Shown here piece by piece: positions 16,157-26,307 of a DNA stretch of 64,000 bases. Source of the stretch: Flavobacteriales bacterium (GTDB lineage Bacteria; Bacteroidota; Bacteroidia; Flavobacteriales_F; PHOS-HE28); assembly GCA_016703105.1 (NCBI GenBank), contig JADJCS010000016.1, forward strand, positions 62,001 through 126,000, read 5' to 3'. A program made the translations under genes and the position numbers. Numbering within the stretch: the first letter of the stretch is position 1; each line of letters opens with the position of its first letter. The notes beneath the pieces are model-generated. The model worked only from the letters and a program-made list of their open reading frames with translations. It made no database searches and was not told the origin of the DNA.

Positions 16157-16936
16157 ATGTCCCGCTATTTCATTGAACTCTCTTTCGATGGTTCCGCCTA
16201 TCGGGGCTGGCAGTTCCAGCCGGACAGGCCGAGCGTGCAGGAGACGCTGGAGCGGGCTATTCGCACCGTGCTTCACCGGCCCAATGCCCATGTGGTGGGT
16301 TGTGGACGGACCGACACGGGTGTCCACGCCAGCTTGTACTATGCGCATCTGGACCATGTGGGCGAGGCGATGTTGGACGATCGTTTCGTGCATAGCATCA
16401 ACAGCTTGATGCCGGGCGATATCGCTGCTAAAAGGATCCTCCTCGTGCCAGATGATGCCCATGCGCGCTTCAGTGCCATCGAGCGCGGCTATTGTTATCG
16501 CATCCATCGCCAGAAGGACCCCTTTCTCACCGGGCGGTCCCATCTGCTGCATCCCTCATTGGACGTAGTTGCCATGAACGAAGGATGCAAGGCATTGATC
16601 CTGCAGCAGGACTTCAGCAGCTTTTGCCGTGCGGGAAGCGATGCCAAGACGATGCTGTGCGATGTGCGCCGCGCGGAATGGGCGGAGGTGGAGAACGGAT
16701 ACCGCTTCACCATTCGCGCCGACCGTTACCTGCGTAACATGGTGCGCGCCATCGTAGGTACTTGCTTGTTGATCGGTCGCGGGCATAAACCTCCTGGTCA
16801 CATGGCAGAGGTGGTAGCAGCGCACGATCGCGGTGCTGCTGGAAAGTCGGCGCCGGCGCGTGGGCTTTATTTGGAATACGTGGCGTATCCCTTCATCTCC
16901 ATCCCAGGGTCCAACTCTGGGATGTCCTCCGCATGA
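16157..16936 (+). CDS. truA: tRNA pseudouridine synthase A
   Basis: A 259-residue TruA that isomerises uridines 38-40 in the tRNA anticodon arm. The catalytic Asp is in VVGCGRTDTGVHASLYYAHL near residue 53. Other family blocks are YFIELSFDGSAYRGWQFQP at the N-terminus, FSAIERGYCYRI near 105, DFSSFCRAG near 152 and FTIRADRYLRNMVRAIVGT near 190. Its TGA overlaps the ATG of the next ABC transporter gene (ATGA), implying coupling. The C-terminal tail after AYPFISIPG is slightly longer than usual, probably because of that overlap. Confidence 0.95.
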   Translation: MSRYFIELSFDGSAYRGWQFQPDRPSVQETLERAIRTVLHRPNAHVVGCGRTDTGVHASLYYAHLDHVGEAMLDDRFVHSINSLMPGDIAAKRILLVPDDAHARFSAIERGYCYRIHRQKDPFLTGRSHLLHPSLDVVAMNEGCKALILQQDFSSFCRAGSDAKTMLCDVRRAEWAEVENGYRFTIRADRYLRNMVRAIVGTCLLIGRGHKPPGHMAEVVAAHDRGAAGKSAPARGLYLEYVAYPFISIPGSNSGMSSA

Positions 16937-18711
16937 GCGCCCCCAAGTCCAAGGGCAAGGCCTTCGACCGGAAGCTCTTCGGCCGGGTGATGACCTTCGT
17001 GCGCCCACATCGCACGTTGTTCTGGGCCACGTTCGCGCTCACTATTCTGCTGGCAGTGGTCGGGGTGGTGCGCCCGCTGTTGATGGGAGACATGATCGAC
17101 AAGTACGCCCTGACCGGCGATGGAAAGGGCTTGTTGTGGATGACGGTGCTGGTGATGGCGCTGTTGGTGGTGGAGACCGCGCTGAGCTACTACCAGGCGT
17201 TCTGGACGAGCTGGCTCGGGCAGGTGGTGAGCTATGAACTGCGCACACGGCTCTATGCGCATGTGGTCCGCTTCAAGCTGCGCTTCTTCGACCGTACACC
17301 GATCGGTACGTTGGTCACACGTGTGATCAGCGATATCGAGACCATCGAAGACATCTTCTCGCAGGGGCTGCTTTCCATCCTTGGGGATATTCTGAAACTC
17401 GTGGTGGTGGTGATCGTGATGTTCGCCGTGAACTGGAAGCTCGCGTTGTTGAGCATGGCGCCGATCCCATTGTTGTTGTGGGGTACGAACATCTTCAAGA
17501 ACAGCATCCAGAAGAGCTTTGAGGATGTGCGCACCTATGTGGCGCGGCTGAACGCGTTCGTGCAGGAGCACATCCAGGGCATGGCGATCGTGCAAGCCTT
17601 CGGGCGGGAGCAGCAGGAGTACAAAAAGTTCCAGGCGATCAACCGGGAGCACCGCGCGGCGCACATCCGCTCGGTATTGGCTTACTCGATCTTCTTCCCC
17701 TTTGTGGAGATCCTCGCGGCACTGTCGCTTGCCTTCCTCGTGTGGTGGGGTGTACGCGACGTGCTGAGCGGCGTGGCCACGTTCGGGGATATCTTGGCCT
17801 ACATCCTCTTCATCAATATGCTCTACCGTCCGATCCGACAGCTCGCGGACCGCTTCAACATCCTGCAGATGGGCATGGTTGGCAGTGAGCGCGTCTTCGG
17901 CTTGTTGGACACTGAGGCACGGATCATGGACCAAGGATCACGCACGGTGCAAGGCGTCCGCGGCGATATCGACCTGAAGGACCTCTGGTTCGCCTATGAG
18001 GAGCTGAAGGACGTGAAGGATCGTGACAACGCACATTGGGTGCTGAAGGGGATCGACCTCCAGGTGCCTGCGGGGACCACGGTGGCGTTGGTGGGCGCGA
18101 CCGGCTCGGGGAAAAGCTCCATCATCAATGTGTTGAGCAGGGCGTATGAGTTCCAAAAGGGAACGGTGCGGGTGGACGGCGTCGATATCCGCGACTATGC
18201 GTTGGATGAGTTGCGCCGCTGCATCTCGGTGGTATTGCAGGATGTGTTCCTTTTCAGCGGGACGGTGCATGACAACATCACCTTGCATGATCCCAGCATC
18301 ACCACGGAGGCGGTGATCGACGCTGCACAGCGCGTGGGCGCGCACGACTTCATTATGCGGCTTCCGAGGGGTTATGATACGGACGTGCGTGAGCGAGGCG
18401 GTGTGCTGTCCGTGGGCCAACGCCAGTTGCTTTCGTTCATTCGCGCCATGGTACACCATCCGTCCATATTGGTGCTGGACGAGGCCACGAGTTCGGTGGA
18501 TAGCGCCAGCGAGCAGCTGATCCAGCTCGCCACCGAACGGATGACACAGGGGCGCACCAGCATCGTGATCGCGCACCGGTTGAGCACCATCCAGAACGCG
18601 GACCGCATCGTGGTGCTGGACAAGGGCCGGATCATCGAACAAGGCGATCACCAGGAGTTGCTCGCTTTGAACGGAGCCTATCGCAAGCTCTACGATCTTC
18701 AGTTCCGCTAG
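16933..18711 (+). CDS. ABC exporter, fused permease and ATPase (MsbA-like)
   Basis: A 592-residue half-transporter. Six membrane helices lie in residues about 20-320 (for example FWATFALTILLAVVGVV and YSIFFPFVEILAALSLAFLV), followed by a nucleotide-binding domain. That domain has Walker A VGATGSGKSS near 390, Q-loop VLQDVFLFSGT near 435, signature LSVGQRQLL near 490, Walker B ILVLDEATSSVD near 515 and switch His IAHRLST near 550. Such homodimers flip lipids or export drugs and peptides. In Bacteroidota it is commonly found beside truA, as here. The signature has Val in place of the second Gly (LSVGQ), seen in many related exporters. Confidence 0.93.
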   Translation: MSAPKSKGKAFDRKLFGRVMTFVRPHRTLFWATFALTILLAVVGVVRPLLMGDMIDKYALTGDGKGLLWMTVLVMALLVVETALSYYQAFWTSWLGQVVSYELRTRLYAHVVRFKLRFFDRTPIGTLVTRVISDIETIEDIFSQGLLSILGDILKLVVVVIVMFAVNWKLALLSMAPIPLLLWGTNIFKNSIQKSFEDVRTYVARLNAFVQEHIQGMAIVQAFGREQQEYKKFQAINREHRAAHIRSVLAYSIFFPFVEILAALSLAFLVWWGVRDVLSGVATFGDILAYILFINMLYRPIRQLADRFNILQMGMVGSERVFGLLDTEARIMDQGSRTVQGVRGDIDLKDLWFAYEELKDVKDRDNAHWVLKGIDLQVPAGTTVALVGATGSGKSSIINVLSRAYEFQKGTVRVDGVDIRDYALDELRRCISVVLQDVFLFSGTVHDNITLHDPSITTEAVIDAAQRVGAHDFIMRLPRGYDTDVRERGGVLSVGQRQLLSFIRAMVHHPSILVLDEATSSVDSASEQLIQLATERMTQGRTSIVIAHRLSTIQNADRIVVLDKGRIIEQGDHQELLALNGAYRKLYDLQFR

Positions 18712-18794
18712 CGGTCTCCCGCGAAGACCTAATTTTCGGAGCACGGCAACGTCCTTCGTTGTCGCGGCGTCATTTCTCCAGCGAACGCTCCCCC

Positions 18795-21700
18795 ATGCAC
18801 TTCCTTACCGCCCTTACCAGCACCAGCCGTCTTCTTCGCTACTCTTGCTTCGTCACCGTTCTGGGTGTCTCGACCCCAGGACACTCGCAGGGCGTGGTCC
18901 CCACCATGGGCACGGAATTCTGGTTGGGCTTCATGAAGAATTACCAGGGCAATCCGAACCAGAGCCTCGACATCTTCATCTCGTCCTACACCAGCACCGC
19001 TGGTGTGGTGGAAATGCCGCTGCTCGGGTTGAACATCCCGTTCACGGTGATCGCGAACGTCACTACCACCGTAACGATCCCGGTGGCGCAGGGCATGCAC
19101 CAGCAGAGCGATGTGGTGGACAACAAGTCCGTGGTGATCCGGACGCAGGACACCGTGGCGGTGTTCGCCATCAACTTCGAGGAGTTCACCGCCGACGGTG
19201 CCACGGTATACCCGGTCCAGTCCTTGGGCGACAGCTACCGGCTTGTGGCTTATCCCGGGTTGAACGGATTGCCGGAGTTGGCTTCGGAATTCCTGATCGT
19301 GGCCCGGCAGGACGATACCGAGATCGAGATCAATACCACCGCCAACACCGTCGGCGGTCAGATCGCGGGAACGCCGTTCACGATCCAGCTGGATTCCGGA
19401 CAGACCTACCAGGTGATAGCGGCGGACGCTTTGGGGGACTTCACGGGCACGACCGTTCGGGGCACGTTGAACAGCGGACCCTGTCGTACGTTCGCGGTGT
19501 TTTCCGGTTCGGTATGCACCAACATTCCGGACGGCTGCGGGGCTTGCGATCATGTGGTGGAGCAGAACCTGCCGCCGCAGGCTTGGGGTACGCGCTATTT
19601 CTCCGTGCCTTTCGCCACCACCACACAGTACACCTACAAGATCCTCGCGGATACGGACGGTACGTTGGTCACGGTGAACGGAGGTGTGCCCGTTCCATTG
19701 AACGCGGGGCAGAGCGTGGAAGTGAACTCGTTCACACAAGCGGCCTGCTTCGAAGGCAACCAACCGTTCATGGTAGCACAGTTCATGGAAGGGATCAGTT
19801 GCGGTGGGAACGGTGATCCCGCGATGCTTTTGCTGAACGCGGAAGAACAGAGGATCGACAATGTCACCTTCGCCACGGTGGTATCGAACATCATCACAGG
19901 GCACTACCTGAACGTGATCGTGCAGTTGCCCGATGTGGACGATGTCAGCCTTGATGGCACCCTTGTCCCTCCCGGGTCTTTCACGCCGTACCCGAACTGT
20001 GCCACGGTGGCCTACGCATCGTTGCCGCTCACCCAAGGCAGCCATACGCTGCAATGCCCCGGGGGCCTGACCGCCTATGTGTATGGCATGGGTAGCGCGG
20101 AGAGCTACGCGTATTCCGTGGGCTCGTTCACGCCGCTGCCCGCGCTCGCACTGGACACCGTGCTCTGCTTGGCCGACACCAACACCACCATCACGTTGGT
20201 GATCCCCGTTCCGATCAACGACCCGGTGTGGACCACCTTGAGCGATCCGAACACCATACTGGCCCAAGGCGCGAGCTACACCTTCACGCCCACAGCGAGC
20301 GATGTGTACGTGGTGACAGGCACCGCAGGCCTAAGCGGTTGCGAGCAACAGTTCTTCTTCAGCATCGAGATCGCGATACCTCCTGTGATCGAAGCATTGG
20401 CCAATGGGGGGACGGCGGGCATAGAGACCTGCCTGCTGCAACCGGTGCAACTCAGTGTGAATGTGCAGCCGCCGGGCACGTATGCCTATTCCTGGTCGCC
20501 TGCGGCCGATCTGAACGATGCGTTCGTTCAGAACCCGTTGGCCACACCTGCGCATACCACCTGGTACGTGGTCCAAGTGAGCACCCTGAACGGTTGTGCG
20601 ATCACGCAGGACAGTGTTTTGGTTACCGTGGTGGCCGGGGATGTGGTCGAACTTCTCGCTACTGTGGATCCGCCCGTGCTATGTGCGGGCGATGCGGCGC
20701 AACTCGGCGTGCAGGCCCAGCAGGTATTGCAGGGGATCGATGTGCTGGACGTGACGCCCGGAGCGATCTGGGGGAGCATCACCAATGGCGCGATCAGCAA
20801 TGCCTGCGGATCGGTGGCGGGCAATGCGCTCTACTTCGATGGGGTGGGCTTCCGCCGTGCGGAAACGATCGACCTCGACGTCTCCACGGGAGGCACGGTA
20901 CGTTTCGCGATCAAGATCGGGTCCGGGACCGCGCCTTGCGAGGATGTGGACCCTGGTGAGGATGTGGTGCTCGAGTACAGCACCAACGGGGGCGGCGCGT
21001 GGACGATCATGAACACGTTGCTGGAATACGTCTACCCCAATTTCACGGTGGTCGAGCAAGCGATCCCGGGACCCGCGCAGACCACCGCCACGCGTTTCCG
21101 CTGGAGGCAACTGGCGAACGGTGGCTCGGGTGAGGACAACTGGAGCCTGGACGATGTCGCCATTGCCGTGAACGACCTTGGAGGCCTTGCGTTCCTCTGG
21201 ACGCCACCGAACGATCTGAACGATCCGGCCATCGCGACACCGATCGCGACACCTGCCATTTCAGGATGGTACACGGTGACCGCGGACGATGTGCAATTCG
21301 GTTGCACCTACCAGGATTCGGTCTTCATCCAAGTGGGTCAAGCGTTCGACATCCTGCTGCCGGACGATACCGCCATTTGCGGAGGCGGTTCGGTCGTGCT
21401 GAACGCCCAACCCACGTCAGGCACGGGCCACACCTGGCTCTGGACCCCATCCGCCGGATTGAACGCCACCTTCCTGCAAGCACCGATCGCAACTCCCACG
21501 GTAACCACCACCTACATCGTAACTGTCACCAGTGGCGAAGGCTGCGTGCAGACCGACACCATCGTCGTGGCGGTGGATGTGCCGCTCGCCGTGGCAGCGA
21601 TCGTCACCACCGAACCGATATGTCAAGGAGGCTCCACGCAGCTCACGGCCATCGCCAATGGCGGACAAGGTGGGTACATCTATAGTTGGACCCCTGCGAA

Positions 21701-22526
21701 CAGCCTGGACGATCCGTTCAGCAGCGCCCCTGTGGCCACGCCGCCGAGCACGGTGATGTATATGGTGGTAGTGACCGATACGCTCTGCAATACCAGCGAT
21801 TCCGCCCAAGTGCTGGTGCGTGTGGTGCCCGCGTTCGCCGTGGACCTCGGCGCGGACCTGGTGCTATGTCCTGGTGAGAGCGCGACATTGAGCACAGGCA
21901 TTTCCGGGGCACCGCATCTGTGGAGCACGAACGAGAACACCGCGAGCATCGTAGTGAGCGATCCGGGCACCTATTGGGTCACGGTGGATCAGAACTCCTG
22001 CACGGGCTCGGATACGGTACAGGTGGATGTGGCGCCGGACCCGGGCGATCTGCACATTTCCGTGTACACCTGTGTGGGGCGTGCCGAAAGTCTAACGATC
22101 CCTTATGAAGGCGTGAGCTATCTGTGGGAAGGTGGTGAGACCACACGCACCATCATAGTTGATCAGGAGGGCATTTACACGTTCAGTGTCACGGATGGGT
22201 ACGGCTGCACTTACGAAGGCGAAGCCACCGTGGGGGCGGACCCCCTGGGCTATGGCGTCACGGTGCCGAACGTGTTCAGCCCGAACGACGATGGTTCGAA
22301 CGATCGCTTCGAGCTACAAGCGGGAGGAAGCAGCGCCGTGGCCGTGACGATCTACGATCGGTGGGGCAGTACGGTGTTCGAGACCCCTTCGTTGGGGAAA
22401 GCCTGGGATGGCCTCATCAATGGTAACGCGGCGAGCGATGGCACCTACTTCTATATCGTTCGCTACCAGCCCATTTGTGATGAGGAGGAGAAGGAGCAGC
22501 GCGGGCATGTGACCCTGCTACGGTAG
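18795..22526 (+). CDS. T9SS-secreted surface protein with IgGFc-binding-like and PKD-like repeats
   Basis: A 1243-residue exported protein. After a signal sequence (about residues 1-33) there is an IgGFc-binding N-terminal-like domain (TMGTEFWLGFMKNY near 36 to about 330, with SVVIRTQDTVAVFAINF). Repeated Ig/PKD-like modules follow (SYSWSPAADLNDAF-type units WTPPNDLNDPAIATP, WTPSAGLNATFLQAP, WTPANSLDDPFSSAP). The last 85 residues are a gliding-motility-type sorting domain (NVFSPNDDGSNDRFELQAGG, IYDRWGSTVFE, WDGLINGNAASDGTYFY). That domain sends proteins through the Type IX secretion system, type B. It is probably an adhesin or matrix protein on the cell surface. The ATG at 18795 gives the signal peptide. 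A TAATTTTC box at about 18730 may be its promoter. Confidence 0.92.
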   Translation: MHFLTALTSTSRLLRYSCFVTVLGVSTPGHSQGVVPTMGTEFWLGFMKNYQGNPNQSLDIFISSYTSTAGVVEMPLLGLNIPFTVIANVTTTVTIPVAQGMHQQSDVVDNKSVVIRTQDTVAVFAINFEEFTADGATVYPVQSLGDSYRLVAYPGLNGLPELASEFLIVARQDDTEIEINTTANTVGGQIAGTPFTIQLDSGQTYQVIAADALGDFTGTTVRGTLNSGPCRTFAVFSGSVCTNIPDGCGACDHVVEQNLPPQAWGTRYFSVPFATTTQYTYKILADTDGTLVTVNGGVPVPLNAGQSVEVNSFTQAACFEGNQPFMVAQFMEGISCGGNGDPAMLLLNAEEQRIDNVTFATVVSNIITGHYLNVIVQLPDVDDVSLDGTLVPPGSFTPYPNCATVAYASLPLTQGSHTLQCPGGLTAYVYGMGSAESYAYSVGSFTPLPALALDTVLCLADTNTTITLVIPVPINDPVWTTLSDPNTILAQGASYTFTPTASDVYVVTGTAGLSGCEQQFFFSIEIAIPPVIEALANGGTAGIETCLLQPVQLSVNVQPPGTYAYSWSPAADLNDAFVQNPLATPAHTTWYVVQVSTLNGCAITQDSVLVTVVAGDVVELLATVDPPVLCAGDAAQLGVQAQQVLQGIDVLDVTPGAIWGSITNGAISNACGSVAGNALYFDGVGFRRAETIDLDVSTGGTVRFAIKIGSGTAPCEDVDPGEDVVLEYSTNGGGAWTIMNTLLEYVYPNFTVVEQAIPGPAQTTATRFRWRQLANGGSGEDNWSLDDVAIAVNDLGGLAFLWTPPNDLNDPAIATPIATPAISGWYTVTADDVQFGCTYQDSVFIQVGQAFDILLPDDTAICGGGSVVLNAQPTSGTGHTWLWTPSAGLNATFLQAPIATPTVTTTYIVTVTSGEGCVQTDTIVVAVDVPLAVAAIVTTEPICQGGSTQLTAIANGGQGGYIYSWTPANSLDDPFSSAPVATPPSTVMYMVVVTDTLCNTSDSAQVLVRVVPAFAVDLGADLVLCPGESATLSTGISGAPHLWSTNENTASIVVSDPGTYWVTVDQNSCTGSDTVQVDVAPDPGDLHISVYTCVGRAESLTIPYEGVSYLWEGGETTRTIIVDQEGIYTFSVTDGYGCTYEGEATVGADPLGYGVTVPNVFSPNDDGSNDRFELQAGGSSAVAVTIYDRWGSTVFETPSLGKAWDGLINGNAASDGTYFYIVRYQPICDEEEKEQRGHVTLLR

Positions 22527-22539
22527 CGCGCGTTCCTTC

Positions 22540-25443
22540 CTATTGATCCAACCGCAGGTACCGGCCGGTAAGGCTGGTGGTGTGCTTGGCCAACGCCTCC
22601 GGTGTTCCTTCGAACACGATCCGTCCGCCCGCATCCCCGCCGTCGGGTCCGAGGTCGATCACATGGTCGGCGCAGGCGATCACCTCGGGGTTGTGCTCGA
22701 TGGTGATCACGCTGTGGCCGTTCGCGATCAATGCGGTGAACGCGTCGAGCAACTTGGCGATGTCGTGCACGTGCAACCCCGTGGTGGGCTCGTCGAAAAT
22801 GAAGAGGGTGGGACGCTCCTCCTGGCCCTTGGTAAGGAAGCTGGCGAGCTTGATACGCTGTGCTTCGCCACCGCTCAGCGTGCTGCTGCTTTGGCCCAGT
22901 TTCACGTAGCCCAGACCCACATCCTGCAGTGGACGCAGTTTCTGCGTGATGCGGTGGCAAACGGTGCTCTTCCCTTGATGGGCCGAGAAGAAGGCGAGGG
23001 CATCGTCCACGGTCATGTCCAACACTTCGGCCACGTCCTTGCCGTCGAAGCGCACATCGAGGATCTCCTCCTTGAAGCGTTTGCCATGGCAGGCATCGCA
23101 GCGCAGGCGGATATCGGCCATGAACTGCATCTCGATACGCACTTCGCCTTCGCCCTGGCAGATCTCGCAGCGGCCCCCATCCACGTTGAAGGAGAAGAAC
23201 GCTGGGCGGTAGCCGCGCACCTTGGCCACATCCTGCTCACTGAAGAGCTGGCGGATCTCGTCATAGGCCTTCACATAGGTGACCGGGTTGCTGCGGCTGC
23301 TGCGGCCAATGGGGTCCTGGTCGACCAGTTCCACCGCATGGATCTGTTTGAGGTCGCCTTCCAACCCACGGTGTTCGCCTGGTTTTTCGCTCGACCCTTC
23401 CATTTCGCGGCGCAACGCGGGGTACAGGATCCGCTTCACCAAGGTGGTCTTGCCACTTCCGCTCACTCCCGTCACCACCGTGAGCATGTGCAAGGGGAAG
23501 GCCACGTCGAGGTCCTTCAAGTTGTTCTCCCGCGCGCCGCGCACGATGATCCGATCCCGCGCAGCACGTCTACGTCCGGGTCGGGCTATCGCCATGCGCC
23601 CGGTGAGGTACTGCGCGGTAAGTCCATCGCTGGCGAGCAGTTGGTCATGCGTTCCGCTGAAGACGACTTGACCACCGTGCGATCCCGCTTGCGGACCCAT
23701 GTCGATGATATGGTCGGCAGAGCGCATCACCTCTTCGTCATGCTCCACCACGATCACCGTATTCCCCAGATCGCGCAGTTGCTTGAGCACCACGATCAAC
23801 CGTTGGGTGTCGCGCGGGTGGAGTCCGATGCTGGGCTCGTCGAGGATGTACATGCTCCCCACCAAGCTGCTGCCAAGCGAAGTGGCCAGATCGATGCGCT
23901 GCGTTTCGCCTCCGCTGAGGGTATTGCTCCGGCGGTCCAGCGCGAGGTACCCCACACCCACGTCGGAGAGGTAGCGCAGCCGACCGAGGATCTCCTTCAA
24001 CAGGCGCGCCGCGATCTTCGCCTCCTGGCCGGAAAGATGCAAGGCTTGCACGACGGGCAGAAGCTGATCGATGGGCATGCGCACCAGATCGGTGATGGTG
24101 CGATCCTGCACCTTCACGTAGTGGGCCTCTTTGCGCAAGCGGGACCCGCGGCATTCGGGGCAGGTGGTCTTTCCGCGGTAGCGGCTGGCCAGCACGCGGT
24201 ACTGGATCTTGTAGCTCTTCTCCTCCACGTAGCGGAAGAACGCGTCGATGCCACGAACCCCTTTGCGGCCATGCCAGAGAAGGTCGCGCTGCTCGGCGTC
24301 CAGATCGCGGTACGCGCGGTGTATCGGGAAATCGTGTTTGGCCGAAGCTTCGATGAAGTCCGCCTTCCACTCGCTCAATTTCTCACCACGCCAGGGAGCG
24401 ACGACATCGTCATACACGCTGAGGGTCTTGTCGGGGATCACCAGGTCGGCATCGATACCGATCACATTTCCATAGCCCTCGCACTTCGGGCAGGCCCCCA
24501 ACGGATCATTGAAACTGAAAAGGTTGGGGCTGGGCTCCTCGAAAGTGATGCCATCGAGTTCGAACCGGTCGTTGAAGGTGAGGCGGTGGGTATTCCCCTT
24601 TTCATCCTCTCCGAGGAGCACCATTTCGCCCAGGCCTTCGAAGAACGCAGCCTCGGCGCTATCGGCCAGGCGGCTGTCGTTCTCCGTGTCGTCCGGCGTT
24701 ACGGTGATGCGGTCCAGGACCAGGTGCCAGGTCCCGGCAGGGATCTTCTTCGCCGCGAGCAGGTCCTCGATACGGTGTACCTGGTCGCCGTCATGGACAC
24801 GCGCAAAGCCTTGTTGTACGAGCACATCGAAATGGGCGGCCACCGTGCGCCCTGCGGGAATGCGGATGGGGCAGAGCACCATCACTGTGCTACCTGCGGA
24901 GTATCCGTGGACGGCGCGGAGCACGTCCTCGACGGTATGCCGCTTCACCACCTGGCCGCTCACAGGGCTGAACGTGCGACCCACGCGGGCGAACAGCAGT
25001 TTCAGATGGTCATAGATCTCGGTGCTGGTACCCACCGTGCTCCGCGGGTTGCGGGTCATCACCTTCTGTTCGATGGCGATCGCCGGGCTGATGCCGATGA
25101 TGCGGTCCACGTCCGGCTTCTCCAGGCGCCCCATGAACTGGCGGGCATAGCTGCTCAGGCTCTCCACATAGCGGCGCTGCCCTTCGGCGTAGAGGGTGTC
25201 GAACGCCAGGCTGCTCTTTCCGGAGCCGCTCAAGCCGGTGATCACCACCAGCTTACCGCGGGGGATGTCCACATCGATGTTCTTCAGATTGTGGACCCGC
25301 GCCCCCTGCACCCGGATCAGGCCGCTGGAACGGGGGAGCGGGGCGCGATCGGGTCCGGAAGGGACCGGGACCGGGGTCTTGGAGCGGGTACTGGCGGGCA
25401 AAGCAGGACCATGCCGGTGGCACGGGGGCGCGAATTTAGGCAC
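22540..25443 (-). CDS. uvrA: Excinuclease ABC subunit A
   Basis: UvrA is the damage-recognition ATPase of nucleotide excision repair. The ORF of 967 residues has both ABC modules: Walker A GLSGSGKSS at 70-78 and GVSGSGKTT near 665, signatures LSGGETQRIDLA near 520 and LSGGEAQRIKLA near 865, and Walker B YILDEPSIGLHPRD and FIFDEPTTGLHVHD. Zinc-ligand Cys pairs are visible (CPKCEGYG, CPECRGSRL, CEICQGEG with CDACHGKRF). The first about 40 residues are Pro/Ser-rich and unlike UvrA. A TAAATTCG box on the minus strand (about 25433-25440) overlaps them, so translation may really begin at a TTG or GTG further in, near the conserved LIRVQGARVHNLKNI. Confidence 0.95.
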   Translation of the reverse strand: MPKFAPPCHRHGPALPASTRSKTPVPVPSGPDRAPLPRSSGLIRVQGARVHNLKNIDVDIPRGKLVVITGLSGSGKSSLAFDTLYAEGQRRYVESLSSYARQFMGRLEKPDVDRIIGISPAIAIEQKVMTRNPRSTVGTSTEIYDHLKLLFARVGRTFSPVSGQVVKRHTVEDVLRAVHGYSAGSTVMVLCPIRIPAGRTVAAHFDVLVQQGFARVHDGDQVHRIEDLLAAKKIPAGTWHLVLDRITVTPDDTENDSRLADSAEAAFFEGLGEMVLLGEDEKGNTHRLTFNDRFELDGITFEEPSPNLFSFNDPLGACPKCEGYGNVIGIDADLVIPDKTLSVYDDVVAPWRGEKLSEWKADFIEASAKHDFPIHRAYRDLDAEQRDLLWHGRKGVRGIDAFFRYVEEKSYKIQYRVLASRYRGKTTCPECRGSRLRKEAHYVKVQDRTITDLVRMPIDQLLPVVQALHLSGQEAKIAARLLKEILGRLRYLSDVGVGYLALDRRSNTLSGGETQRIDLATSLGSSLVGSMYILDEPSIGLHPRDTQRLIVVLKQLRDLGNTVIVVEHDEEVMRSADHIIDMGPQAGSHGGQVVFSGTHDQLLASDGLTAQYLTGRMAIARPGRRRAARDRIIVRGARENNLKDLDVAFPLHMLTVVTGVSGSGKTTLVKRILYPALRREMEGSSEKPGEHRGLEGDLKQIHAVELVDQDPIGRSSRSNPVTYVKAYDEIRQLFSEQDVAKVRGYRPAFFSFNVDGGRCEICQGEGEVRIEMQFMADIRLRCDACHGKRFKEEILDVRFDGKDVAEVLDMTVDDALAFFSAHQGKSTVCHRITQKLRPLQDVGLGYVKLGQSSSTLSGGEAQRIKLASFLTKGQEERPTLFIFDEPTTGLHVHDIAKLLDAFTALIANGHSVITIEHNPEVIACADHVIDLGPDGGDAGGRIVFEGTPEALAKHTTSLTGRYLRLDQ

Positions 25444-25474
25444 GACCCCAGGGTGACTGGATCGGGCCGACCAC

Positions 25475-25482
25475 TATCTTTG
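25475..25482 (+). promoter_or_regulatory. -7 element upstream of the sigma factor gene
   Basis: TATCTTTG matches TANNTTTG exactly. It lies about 183 bases before the sigma factor ATG, implying an unusually long leader for this genome. That leader contains a small GGTCC-TCT-GGACC hairpin near 25633-25645 just before the gene. Whether it really serves the sigma gene is inferred. Confidence 0.5.
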
Positions 25483-25665
25483 GGTGCCGTGGAAAATTTT
25501 CGATCTACCCACAATAGGGGAGTTCGAGCAACGTTTCACCGGTACATCGCGTCCTAGGACTGTTCCCCAAGCACCCGGCCCACGGCCATAAACCCGCTCG
25601 CTAGCATCGCATAGACCTCTACCCTGGAAGTTGAACGGTCCTCTGGACCATAACGGGAAGGTCAC

Positions 25666-26253
25666 ATGCTAACGAAGGTGCTTACTGATACGGAGCTCGT
25701 ACACAATTACCTGGGAGGGGAGGAGCGCTCGTTCGAGCTTCTCCTCCAACGGCACAAACGCAAGGTTTGGAGCCACATCTACCTGCTGGTCCGCGACCGC
25801 GAGATCACCGAGGACCTGTTCCAGGAGACCTTCATCAAGGTGGTACACACCCTGAAGCTGGGCAAGTACAACGATGAGGGCAAATTCCTGCCCTGGGTGA
25901 TGCGGATCGCTCACAATCTGGTGATCGATCATTTCCGCCGGAACAAGAAAATGCCTATGGTGCGCAGCCATGAGGACCACGACGTGTTCGCCACGGTGGC
26001 GCAACCCGGCCTGAACGTCGAACAGCGCATGGTGAACGTGCAGATCGACGAGGACGTGCGCAAGCTGATCGACAACCTGCCCGAGGAACAGCGTGAGGTG
26101 GTGATCATGCGCACGTACATGGGCATGAGTTTCAAGGAGATCGCGGAGCACACCCAGGTCAGCATCAACACGGCGCTGGGCCGCATGCGCTATGCGCTGA
26201 TCAACATGCGGAAGCTCATCAAGGCACACGACATCCATCTGGAGCGCGCTTAG
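25666..26253 (+). CDS. RNA polymerase sigma factor, sigma-70/ECF type
   Basis: A 195-residue two-domain sigma factor. Region 2 spans about residues 20-95 (LLLQRHKRKVWSHIYLLV, then ITEDLFQETFIKVVHTL, then FLPWVMRIAHNLVIDHFRRN). Region 4 spans about 125-185 (LPEEQREVVIMRTYMGMSFK followed by EIAEHTQVSINTALGRMRYA). The group is widespread in Flavobacteriales, where it is often constitutive, and no anti-sigma gene is adjacent. A strong hairpin follows directly, then a small conserved ORF typical of this neighbourhood. Target promoters cannot be inferred. Confidence 0.92.
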   Translation: MLTKVLTDTELVHNYLGGEERSFELLLQRHKRKVWSHIYLLVRDREITEDLFQETFIKVVHTLKLGKYNDEGKFLPWVMRIAHNLVIDHFRRNKKMPMVRSHEDHDVFATVAQPGLNVEQRMVNVQIDEDVRKLIDNLPEEQREVVIMRTYMGMSFKEIAEHTQVSINTALGRMRYALINMRKLIKAHDIHLERA

Positions 26254-26274
26254 TACTGCCAGGTGCATGTCCTT

Positions 26275-26307
26275 GAACGCCGGCCCGTAAGCCGGCGTTC
26301 ACCTTTT
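26275..26307 (+). terminator. Intrinsic terminator after the sigma factor gene
   Basis: A perfect 10-bp stem, GAACGCCGGC (26275-26284) and GCCGGCGTTC (26291-26300), with a six-base loop, followed by ACCTTTT. It lies 22 bases after the sigma stop codon. Confidence 0.85.

Noticed and set aside
22543..25557. Open frame of 1004 codons on the plus strand opposite uvrA
   Set aside because: It exactly shadows UvrA, which has all family motifs. Its translation is rich in His, Val and Gly without any domain, as expected for the antisense of GC-rich coding DNA.
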